From Vulcanimicrobiota bacterium (GTDB lineage Bacteria; Vulcanimicrobiota; Vulcanimicrobiia; Vulcanimicrobiales; Vulcanimicrobiaceae), in assembly GCA_014305015.1 (NCBI GenBank), contig JACRUB010000151.1, positions 1 through 21,424 of the forward strand: a DNA stretch of 21,424 nucleotides. The letters are read 5' to 3'. Positions 14,944-21,424 of this stretch are shown in pieces. Below the pieces are notes generated by a model, which saw only the letters and a program-made list of their open reading frames with translations, searched no databases and was not told where the DNA came from. The translations under genes and the position numbers were made by a program. How positions within the stretch are numbered: the first letter of the stretch is position 1; each line of letters opens with the position of its first letter.

Positions 14944-17621
14944 GATTCGCTGCGCTCGTGCTTTTGGCGGGTGCGCTTTTCGCATCGCCCGTAAATGCGG
15001 CACCTGCTCCGATCGCTCCGCCACATGCAAGTGCGACGACAACGTTAAGTACGTTACCCAACGGCTTGCGCGTGCTGGTGGTTGAAGATCATTTAGCGCC
15101 TGTGGTCGAGACGGCGATGTACTACGGTTTCGGGGCGTACGACGAGACCCCGGGCAAGACCGGCCTTGCGCACGCGCTCGAACATATGATGTTTCGCGGA
15201 ACGCCTTCGCTAAACGGCGACGGCTTAACCGATGCAATGACGCAAATTGGGGCAACACTCAACGCTTCAACGTTTCCGGATTACACGCGCTATTATTTCA
15301 TTCTTCCCTCCGAGAAGCTCGATCTGGCGATGCATATCGAGGCCGACCGCATGCAGAACCTCGAGCTCAAAGAGAGCGACTGGAAAGCCGAGAGCGGTGC
15401 CGTGCTCACCGAGATCATCGGCAACGCCGGCTCGACTGGCGGACGTCTGCGGCAAGCAATGCTGCAAGCAGTCTACGGCAAGGATAGCCGCTATGCCCTC
15501 GATGTGAGCGGGAATATCCCCGACGTACAGAGCGCGCATGCAGACGACCTGCGCACCTACTACTCGCAGTGGTATGCGCCGAACAACGCAACGCTCGTCG
15601 TGACCGGCGATGTCCAGCCGGCCGCGGTAATCACGATGGCGAGCAAGTATTTTGCAACGATTCCGCGCAAGACGCTTCCGCAACACGTCCGCGCAACTCC
15701 GCATCTCAATCTCGGGCAAACCGTCGCCATTCACGGCGACTTCACGTTCGGGTTCGTTAATGTCGCTTATCCATTTGTCGGCGATGTGGGCGACGTTGAG
15801 ACGGATGCGGCCTCGTTACTGCCATCCATCATCAATAATGCACGCTCGCCATTCTACAAGGCACTCGTTGAAGGCGGCTATACCCTTGGCGTGGCGGCTT
15901 CACCCGACACGACGCTCCATAACGGCCTGCTCTTTATTTCTATGACGCCCAAGCCACCCCACACTGCCGATGAAGTCGTCGACGTCTTTGAGCGCACGAT
16001 GGCGCAGTTCATTAAGGATGGTCCGGCACCGGAGCTTGTGGCTGCAGCCAAAGAAGAAGTGGCTACCCAAACGACCTTCGCTCGCGACTCAATTCCCGGC
16101 CTCGGCTATGTGGACGGATACGTCGTCGGCTATGAGATGCACGATACCGCCGACAAAGACGAAAAAGCGATTGCAAGGGTCAAGCAATCAGATGTAATCA
16201 CGGCGGCTGCAAAGTTCTTGAAAACGCCTGCCGTCATCGGCGAAATCATTGCTGACGGTGCGCGCCAGGCCGCTGAGGCCACGCCGCCCCCGCAACGGAT
16301 TACCGATAATTTCGGCGACCGTAAAGGCTCGGGAGAGAAGGTGCAAGCGGATTGGGTCAAGCGTGCCATTTCCGGTAGCTTAATCGCGAGCAATCACACG
16401 CATCCCGAACAGTTCGTCCTGCCGAACGGCATAAGAGTCTTCGTTCAGCGCGTGCCGATCAACTCGACCGTCTATATCAGCGGCGCAATTAAGTCTTCGA
16501 GCAAATTCGACCCACCCGGCAAGGAAGGTACGGCTGCCGTCCTGACAACCCTGATGAGCTACGGCAGTAAGAAGTACGATTTTGCAGCCCGTACAGCGCT
16601 GCAAGATAAGCTCTCGGCGAGCATCAACATCGGACAAGGATTTACGGCGTACGGCCTCGCGAAAGACTTTGCGACGTTGGCCGACATCGTCTCGGACGGC
16701 GTTTTGCACCCGGCCTTGCCGCAACAGTACTTCGATATCATCAAGACCACGTTTTTGAGTGCAATCGCGCGTCGCGATCATAGCCCCGACTATCGAGCCG
16801 GTCGCGATCTCAATCAGATTCTCGTGCCGCCAGGCGATCCGACCCTGCGTGAAGCGAGTACGGAATCGGTTTCGTCAATCACGCGCGAGGATCTTCAGGC
16901 GTATCACGACGCGTATCTGCGTCCCGATCTTGCTTCGATTACCGTTGTCGGGGATGTAACGGTGCCGCAAGTTCGTGCCGTGCTGACCAAAGCATTCGGA
17001 ACGTGGGTCGCCACGGGGCCAAAGCCGGACACCGCGCTTCCGCCGCTGCAAATGCGCCCGGGTAAAACACAAACCGTTCCCGCGTCGGGCACGACGGTGA
17101 GCGTCACCCTCGCCCAGCCTGCTCCGCCGCGCAGTTCACCGGACTTCTATCCGCTCATGGTTCTCAACACCATTCTTGGATCGGGCGGCGAAATGACGAC
17201 GCGCCTGATGCAAGAGTTGCGCGTTAAACGCGGACTAGTCTACGGAGTTACAAGCGACTACGGCGCGTACGCCGACCGCGGCTTGCTGGAGTTTCGGCTC
17301 TCCGCCACGCCACAAAATGTGAAAGAGGCCGTTGCGTTGCTGAAAACGCAAATCCTGAATGCTCAAAGCGTGCCGCCGACCGATGCTGAACTAGAGCGCG
17401 CAAAGAAGTACATCATCGGCGAGACACTCGTGAGTGAAGATTCCGTCAGCGGCATCGCCTCGGCGATCAACAACATAGGTGCGAATAATTTACCGTTGGA
17501 TTATTACCAAACGCGAAACCGTATCTTCAATAGCGTCACGGCCGAAGACGTCCTGCGCGTCGCCAAGCAGTATCTCAAGCCGGACAATCTCGCCGAAGTC
17601 TACGAAGGCCCGCAGTTTTAA
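14916..17621 (+). CDS. Exported M16 family zinc metallopeptidase (two-lobed)
   Basis: The 901-residue protein begins with a Sec signal peptide (hydrophobic FAALVLLAGALFA, likely cut after VNA near residue 28). The inverted zinc motif HxxEH is at 86-90 (HALEH), and the third ligand is probably Glu166 in AVLTEIIGN, the spacing expected for M16. The second half repeats the M16 fold without an HxxEH motif and carries the typical GSGGEMTTRLMQELRVKRGL segment near 760. Two M16 units in one chain form a clam-shell that degrades peptides, here in the periplasm or outside the cell. The start is TTG 14916 with AAGAAGG at 14902-14908; it overlaps the PdxH fusion by 28 bases. The natural substrate is unknown. 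Confidence 0.93.
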   Translation: MEIATVKSLRFAALVLLAGALFASPVNAAPAPIAPPHASATTTLSTLPNGLRVLVVEDHLAPVVETAMYYGFGAYDETPGKTGLAHALEHMMFRGTPSLNGDGLTDAMTQIGATLNASTFPDYTRYYFILPSEKLDLAMHIEADRMQNLELKESDWKAESGAVLTEIIGNAGSTGGRLRQAMLQAVYGKDSRYALDVSGNIPDVQSAHADDLRTYYSQWYAPNNATLVVTGDVQPAAVITMASKYFATIPRKTLPQHVRATPHLNLGQTVAIHGDFTFGFVNVAYPFVGDVGDVETDAASLLPSIINNARSPFYKALVEGGYTLGVAASPDTTLHNGLLFISMTPKPPHTADEVVDVFERTMAQFIKDGPAPELVAAAKEEVATQTTFARDSIPGLGYVDGYVVGYEMHDTADKDEKAIARVKQSDVITAAAKFLKTPAVIGEIIADGARQAAEATPPPQRITDNFGDRKGSGEKVQADWVKRAISGSLIASNHTHPEQFVLPNGIRVFVQRVPINSTVYISGAIKSSSKFDPPGKEGTAAVLTTLMSYGSKKYDFAARTALQDKLSASINIGQGFTAYGLAKDFATLADIVSDGVLHPALPQQYFDIIKTTFLSAIARRDHSPDYRAGRDLNQILVPPGDPTLREASTESVSSITREDLQAYHDAYLRPDLASITVVGDVTVPQVRAVLTKAFGTWVATGPKPDTALPPLQMRPGKTQTVPASGTTVSVTLAQPAPPRSSPDFYPLMVLNTILGSGGEMTTRLMQELRVKRGLVYGVTSDYGAYADRGLLEFRLSATPQNVKEAVALLKTQILNAQSVPPTDAELERAKKYIIGETLVSEDSVSGIASAINNIGANNLPLDYYQTRNRIFNSVTAEDVLRVAKQYLKPDNLAEVYEGPQF

Positions 17622-17649
17622 GTCGCGGCGCTTAACGGCGCGTGGCTTT

Positions 17650-17699
17650 GTCATGCTGAAGCGTTCCGAGCCCGGAATTCTAGCTTGTCGAAGCATGGG
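17650..17699 (-). repeat. Long-form REP-like palindromic element upstream of carB
   Basis: The element can fold along its whole length: CATGCT (17652-17657) with AGCATG (17692-17697), AAGC (17659-17662) with GCTT (17683-17686), and TTCCG (17664-17668) with CGGAA (17673-17677) around a four-base loop. Its ends match, in reverse orientation, the repeats at 1516-1543 and inside carB. The central part is an extra insert compared with those shorter copies. It begins 28 bases after the peptidase stop and may act as a 3' mRNA-stabilising or terminating structure. Confidence 0.75.
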
Positions 17700-17724
17700 C
17701 GGCGACCGGACCACGTATTTGAAC

Positions 17725-17744
17725 GTCATCCCGACCTGATCGAG
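17725..17744 (-). repeat. Divergent REP-like copy upstream of carB
   Basis: GTCATCCCGACCTGATCGAG aligns with the common form GTCATCCTGAGCTTGTCGAA (reverse complement of part of the carB copy at 19376-19398) with several mismatches. It lies 25 bases from the long-form element. Membership is likely but less certain than for the other copies. Confidence 0.45.
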
Positions 17745-17817
17745 ATTGTAAAAACGAGAACCGGGGTTTTCGATGTGGCGAAGCGCCGCAGATGCCTCTT
17801 GGACAATGAGAAAGAGC

Positions 17818-17832
17818 GCTCCCGACGGGAGC
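17818..17832 (+). promoter_or_regulatory. Perfect six-base hairpin in the carB leader
   Basis: GCTCCC (17818-17823) and GGGAGC (17827-17832) pair perfectly around the loop GAC, 57 bases before the carB start. A second, weaker hairpin (17847-17852 with 17862-17867, one G-T pair) follows. No T-run follows either, so they are not intrinsic terminators. A regulatory role in carB expression is possible but unproven. Confidence 0.35.
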
Positions 17833-17888
17833 CAGTGATAGTGACTCCTTCGAGGACTCTCCGAGGGGTCGCCTAAGGTAGGGACTCG

Positions 17889-20800
17889 ATGCCCCAGCGG
17901 AACGTCCTCGTCATTGGTTCTGGTCCGATTATCATTGGACAGGCCGCAGAGTTTGACTACGCAGGGGTTCAAGCGTGCCGCGCCCTGCGAGAAGAAGGCC
18001 ACCGGGTCGTCCTCGTCAACTCCAACCCCGCCACCATCATGACCGACCCCGAGATAGCGGACGCAGTTTACCTCGAGCCACTGACGGTTGCATCCATCGA
18101 GGCGGTCATCGCCCGCGAGAAGCCCGATGCGCTGCTCCCGACGCTTGGGGGACAGACCGGCCTGAATCTCGCTGTTGAGTTGCACGAAGCCGGTGTCCTG
18201 AAAAAATACGACATTGAACTGCTCGGCACACCCGTTGAGACCATCAAACTCGCCGAAGATCGGGAGCTGTTCAAAGCAAAGATGATCGAAATCGGGGAGC
18301 CCGTTCCCGAAAGCACGATCGCTACGGATATCGAGGGCGGACTCGCCTTCGCAGCGATTCACGACTATCCGCTCGTTGTTCGTCCCGCGTACACACTCGG
18401 CGGTACCGGCGGCGGCATCGTGTATAACGAGCAGCAATTGCGCGACACGCTCGAGGGCGGGCTCGCAGCATCGATGATACATCAAGTCTTGCTTGAAACG
18501 TCTCTGCTCGGCTGGAAAGAAGTCGAGTACGAAGTGCTGCGCGACCGCGCCAATAACTGCACCATTGTTTGCAACATGGAGAACATCGATCCGGTCGGCG
18601 TGCATACCGGTGATTCCATTGTGGTCGCCCCTTCGCAGACACTCTCAGATCTCGAATATCAAATGTTGCGTACCTCGAGCTTGAACGTGATCCGCGCGCT
18701 CAATGTCCAAGGTGGATGCAATATTCAGTTTGCACTGCATCCGGAACGAAGCGAGTACCGCATCATCGAAGTCAACCCGCGTGTGTCGCGCAGCTCAGCG
18801 CTGGCATCCAAAGCGACCGGCTATCCAATCGCAAAAATTTCCACGCGGATCGCGCTGGGCCAAACGCTCGATGAAATTCCAAACCCGGTCACCGGCGTCA
18901 CGAAGGCCGCATACGAACCGACGCTTGATTACGTCGTGGTGAAATTCCCACGGTGGCCCTTCGATAAATTCCCGCTTGCGGATGTCGCACTTGGCACGCA
19001 GATGAAGTCGACGGGCGAGGCTATGGGCATCGGCCGCACATTTGCGGCTGCGCTGATGAAGAGTATCCGCGGTCTCGATCTCAAACGCGAGTCGCTTACC
19101 GGGACGATCTTGAGCGCCTGGAGTGATGAAGAGCTGGACCACGTCATCGCTAAGCCGAATCACGAGCGGCTTTTTGCGGTAGCCGAAGGGCTGCGGCGCG
19201 GGTTTCGTATGGCGCACATCAATGCGCTCTCAGCTATCGATCATTTTTGGCTGTGGGAACTCAAAGAACTTGTTGATTTGGAAGAACGGTTGCGGACGTC
19301 GGCGACGCAAGAAGATGTTGAGTTCGCGATCGAGTGCGGGTACTCGAGTTTAGGGATAAACATGCTTCGAAACACCCTTCGACAAGCTCAGGATGACACA
19401 ATGGGAGCTCAGCATGACACTGGTGGCGATGCGCGTGAGACGTATCGCAAGTCGGTTGGGTTTCGGATGGTGGATACGGCCGCTGCTGAGTTTCCGGCGA
19501 AGTCGCCCTACTATTACATCTCGCACAACGAGACCGATGAGATGCGCCCTCCTCAGCGTGAAGCGGTTGTCGTGGTCGGCAGTGGTCCAATTCGCATCGG
19601 CCAGGGAATCGAATTCGATTACTCATCGGTACATGCAGCGTGGGCACTGCGTGCAGCGGGCTGTTCGCCTGTCGTCATAAACAATAACCCGGAGACGGTC
19701 TCCACCGACTTTGATATCTCCGATGTCCTCATTTTCGAGCCGCCGGGAGCAGACGAAGTCGAAGCTGCCTATCACGCTACCAAAGCGCGTGGCGTGATGC
19801 TGGCGTTCGGCGGACAGACGGCGATCAATCTCGCCGACGAGCTTGCCAAACGTGGCGTGCGAATCATCGGCAGCGATCGTGCTAGTTTGGACATGGCCGA
19901 AGACCGGCAGAAGTTCGATGATGCGCTGCATCGCCTTGGCGTGGCGCGCCCCTCAGGACGCACGGCGACCTCGTTCCGCGAAGCCCGCGCTATTGCGCGC
20001 GAACTCGGGTTCCCCGTCCTGGTGCGCCCCTCATACGTGCTGGGCGGCCGTGGTATGGAAATCGTTTATAATGAAGGCCAGCTCGCGTCATACGCCGAGT
20101 CCGCGCCACCGATATTGCCCGAAGCGCCGCTGCTCGTCGATAAGTATCTGCGCGGACTTGAAGTCGAGGTCGATGCCGCCTTTGACGGCGAGGATATCCT
20201 TATCCCCGGCATCTTCGAACACATCGAGCGGGCTGGTATTCACTCGGGCGATTCGATCAGCGTCTATCCGACCCAGATCATCAATTCCGAGATGGAAGCT
20301 CGTATTGTTGACGTTACCACAAGTATCGCGCGCGAATTGCAGATCCGCGGCTTGATCAACATTCAATTCGTCATCCATGAAGGTGCTCTCTACATCATCG
20401 AAGCGAACCCGCGCGCGAGCCGCACCGTGCCGATCATTTCGAAAGCGACCGGGATCAATCTCGTCGCAGCCGCCACCAGAATTGCGCTCGGCGAGCGCTT
20501 GCGCGATATGGAATATGGAACGGGCCTGCGCCCCCGCGCACCGTTCACGGTCGTGAAGATTCCCGTCTTTTCATTCGCAAAGATGCGCGGAGTCGAAACG
20601 ATTCTCGGACCCGAGATGAAATCCACCGGTGAAGTGCTCGGCATCGATGAGACCTTTGCAGGTGCACTGCGCAAGGGATTCATCGGCGCGGGCATTCGCT
20701 TACCGGAAGCCGGGGGAAAACTACTGGCAACCATTGGCGACCAGTCAAAAGCCGAGTCGATCCCAATCTTGCGGCGGTATGCAGATATTGGCTTTACAAT

Positions 20801-21119
20801 TATCGCTACGCACGGAACGGCGCGGGCATTGGAGGCGGCGGGCGTTTCGGCTCAGCTGATCAACAAAATTGTCGATGGCTCACCGCATACGCTCGATTTG
20901 ATCACACAACGCGGCGTCGACCTAGTGATCAACGATGCCACGGGCCCCAAAGAACTCAATGACAGTTATAAGCTTCGCCGCGCTGCCGTCGAGGCGAACA
21001 TCGCGTGTCTCACCAGCCTCGATACGGCTGAAGCGCTTGCCGGTGCGTTGGAAAACTCCGCCGGACCGCCTCGCAGCCTTCAGGAATACCTGGCTGACAA
21101 ACTGGCAGGCGCGAGATGA
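17889..21119 (+). CDS. carB: Carbamoyl phosphate synthetase large subunit
   Basis: CarB makes carbamoyl phosphate from bicarbonate, ammonia and two ATP for pyrimidine and arginine synthesis. The 1076 residues show the internal duplication: the first half starts NVLVIGSGPIIIGQAAEFDY (residues 5-24) and the second near 560 with VVVVGSGPIRIGQGIEFDY. Both ATP-grasp halves carry their signatures (PAYTLGGTGGGIVYNE; PSYVLGGRGMEIVYNE, and IIEVNPRVSRSSALASKATG; IIEANPRASRTVPIISKATG). An MGS-like allosteric domain occupies about 940-1060 (IIATHGTARALEAAGV). Residues 492-511, in the linker between the halves, are encoded by palindromic repeat DNA and do not resemble CarB; flanking motifs (VDTAAAEFPAKSPYYYISHNE) are normal. 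The start ATG 17889 has AAGGTAGGG upstream. A gene of unknown function overlaps its stop by four bases. Confidence 0.97.
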   Translation: MPQRNVLVIGSGPIIIGQAAEFDYAGVQACRALREEGHRVVLVNSNPATIMTDPEIADAVYLEPLTVASIEAVIAREKPDALLPTLGGQTGLNLAVELHEAGVLKKYDIELLGTPVETIKLAEDRELFKAKMIEIGEPVPESTIATDIEGGLAFAAIHDYPLVVRPAYTLGGTGGGIVYNEQQLRDTLEGGLAASMIHQVLLETSLLGWKEVEYEVLRDRANNCTIVCNMENIDPVGVHTGDSIVVAPSQTLSDLEYQMLRTSSLNVIRALNVQGGCNIQFALHPERSEYRIIEVNPRVSRSSALASKATGYPIAKISTRIALGQTLDEIPNPVTGVTKAAYEPTLDYVVVKFPRWPFDKFPLADVALGTQMKSTGEAMGIGRTFAAALMKSIRGLDLKRESLTGTILSAWSDEELDHVIAKPNHERLFAVAEGLRRGFRMAHINALSAIDHFWLWELKELVDLEERLRTSATQEDVEFAIECGYSSLGINMLRNTLRQAQDDTMGAQHDTGGDARETYRKSVGFRMVDTAAAEFPAKSPYYYISHNETDEMRPPQREAVVVVGSGPIRIGQGIEFDYSSVHAAWALRAAGCSPVVINNNPETVSTDFDISDVLIFEPPGADEVEAAYHATKARGVMLAFGGQTAINLADELAKRGVRIIGSDRASLDMAEDRQKFDDALHRLGVARPSGRTATSFREARAIARELGFPVLVRPSYVLGGRGMEIVYNEGQLASYAESAPPILPEAPLLVDKYLRGLEVEVDAAFDGEDILIPGIFEHIERAGIHSGDSISVYPTQIINSEMEARIVDVTTSIARELQIRGLINIQFVIHEGALYIIEANPRASRTVPIISKATGINLVAAATRIALGERLRDMEYGTGLRPRAPFTVVKIPVFSFAKMRGVETILGPEMKSTGEVLGIDETFAGALRKGFIGAGIRLPEAGGKLLATIGDQSKAESIPILRRYADIGFTIIATHGTARALEAAGVSAQLINKIVDGSPHTLDLITQRGVDLVINDATGPKELNDSYKLRRAAVEANIACLTSLDTAEALAGALENSAGPPRSLQEYLADKLAGAR
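19361..19419 (+). repeat. Composite REP-like repeat inside carB
   Basis: CATGCTTCGA (19361-19370) and GAGCTCAGCATGACA (19405-19419) look like the two ends of one repeat copy of the type found at 1516-1543. Between them lies a second type, CTTCGACAAGCTCAGGATGA (from 19377), flanked by short spacers. The whole stretch is read in frame as carB residues 492-511 without a stop. The arrangement suggests one repeat landed inside another, or that two subtypes lie in tandem. Confidence 0.8.
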
Positions 21120-21424
21120 ACGCCTTCGTCCTCGGGTGCAACACGAACACGCTCGCATTTGTTTCCAGCATGCGGGCTTCCGAAAGTGATGAGGTAACCG
21201 CGCACCTGGTGCCCCTCGCGTGGACGCCGATCGGCGTTGTCGCCGGCAACACGTGGTCGACGGCAACTATTCCGATGCAAACGCTGCTGACGTGGATTGA
21301 CCAAACTTTTCCGGCTGATGACGACCATGCATTCGTCGCGCAGATTCACGACGTTGATTTGTTGCTGCGCACCGAGTGGAATGCCGAAGTTCCCGCCGAG
21401 CTCAACGAAGAGACGGTGCTCAAT
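21116..21424 (+). CDS. Unidentified protein, 3' end outside the window
   Basis: ATG 21116 overlaps the carB stop in ATGA, and the frame stays open for 103 codons to the window edge. The protein starts MNAFVLGCNTNTLAFVSSMR and continues with a mixed, globular-looking sequence (acidic stretches such as FPADDDHAF, no membrane segment, no signal peptide). I do not recognise a family from this fragment. The four-base overlap, matching the style of the other gene junctions, and the lack of stops support a real gene translationally coupled to carB. Confidence 0.7.
   Translation, partial: MNAFVLGCNTNTLAFVSSMRASESDEVTAHLVPLAWTPIGVVAGNTWSTATIPMQTLLTWIDQTFPADDDHAFVAQIHDVDLLLRTEWNAEVPAELNEETVLN

Larger units (their letters stand above)
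17622..17888. other. Intergenic region between the M16 peptidase gene and carB: repeats and hairpins
   Basis: This 267-base stretch is the only long non-coding region in the window. It holds a long palindromic REP-like element (17650-17699), a divergent copy (17725-17744) and small hairpins at 17775-17789 (GTGGCG/CGCCGC around AAG), 17818-17832 and 17847-17867 (CCTTCG/CGAGGG). I see no T-box consensus, no clear PyrR-binding loop and no convincing -35/-10 pair. The carB promoter or leader should nevertheless lie here because the upstream gene is unrelated. Open frames across it on either strand look like translated repeats. Confidence 0.6.

Noticed and set aside
17622..17888. T-box or other tRNA-sensing leader before carB
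   Set aside because: No T-box consensus or specifier-loop arrangement could be found. The hairpins are short and lack a terminator T-run.
17490..18605. Minus-strand open frame of 371 codons across the carB leader and 5' end of carB
   Set aside because: It is antisense to strongly conserved carB and to the peptidase 3' end, and part of it is translated repeat DNA. No domain is recognisable and no ribosome-binding context was seen.
19361..19419. Intein or frameshift in carB
   Set aside because: The insert is only about 20 codons, has no splicing motifs, and the reading frame is identical on both sides.
1..21424. CRISPR array, insertion sequence, prophage or toxin-antitoxin genes
   Set aside because: No regularly spaced direct repeats, transposase, integrase or phage genes were found on either strand. 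The only repeats are the short palindromic ones.

Overview
The window is a tightly packed bacterial chromosome segment, GC-rich at roughly 57-58% by eye. Every recognised gene lies on the + strand, and most neighbours overlap by 1 to 31 bases. The mix is a class II tRNA-Leu, tig-clpP-clpX, valS fused in tandem to a PyrR-type pyrimidine regulator, pyrB-pyrC-carA-carB, a MoxR/DUF58/VWA cluster and free use of TTG and GTG starts. This fits a Terrabacteria-like or candidate-phylum soil bacterium. Eremiobacterota (WPS-2) or a relative is my best guess, but that placement is recollection and inference, not something the sequence proves.

Layout. Bases 1-169 hold the 3' part of tRNA-Leu(UAG) and a complete tRNA-Gly(GCC). 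Bases 191-3467 encode the protein quality-control set trigger factor, ClpP and ClpX, followed by a small secreted protein of unknown function (3479-3925). Bases 3927-10322 run valS, pyrR, pyrB, pyrC, carA with essentially no spacers. Bases 10292-13849 are a BatD-like membrane protein, a MoxR AAA+ ATPase, a DUF58 protein and a BatA-like VWA membrane protein. Bases 13846-14943 encode an unusual fusion of a tandem Clp N-terminal domain with pyridoxamine 5'-phosphate oxidase. Bases 14916-17621 encode an exported two-lobed M16 metallopeptidase. The only sizeable intergenic region (17622-17888) holds palindromic repeats and hairpins. It is followed by carB (17889-21119) and the start of an unidentified gene that runs off the window.

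How the genes work together. Trigger factor and ClpXP handle folding and degradation of new proteins. CarA/CarB, PyrB and PyrC carry out the first three steps of UMP synthesis, and PyrR is the expected regulator. The carA and carB subunit genes are separated by about 7.6 kb of unrelated envelope, chaperone and cofactor genes. MoxR, DUF58, VWA and BatD-like proteins probably form one membrane-associated chaperone system.

Most notable observations: (1) the Clp_N-PdxH fusion protein; (2) a trigger factor gene whose only sensible start is a rare ATT codon; (3) a family of short palindromic (REP-like) repeats, one composite copy of which lies in frame inside the linker between the two halves of carB.
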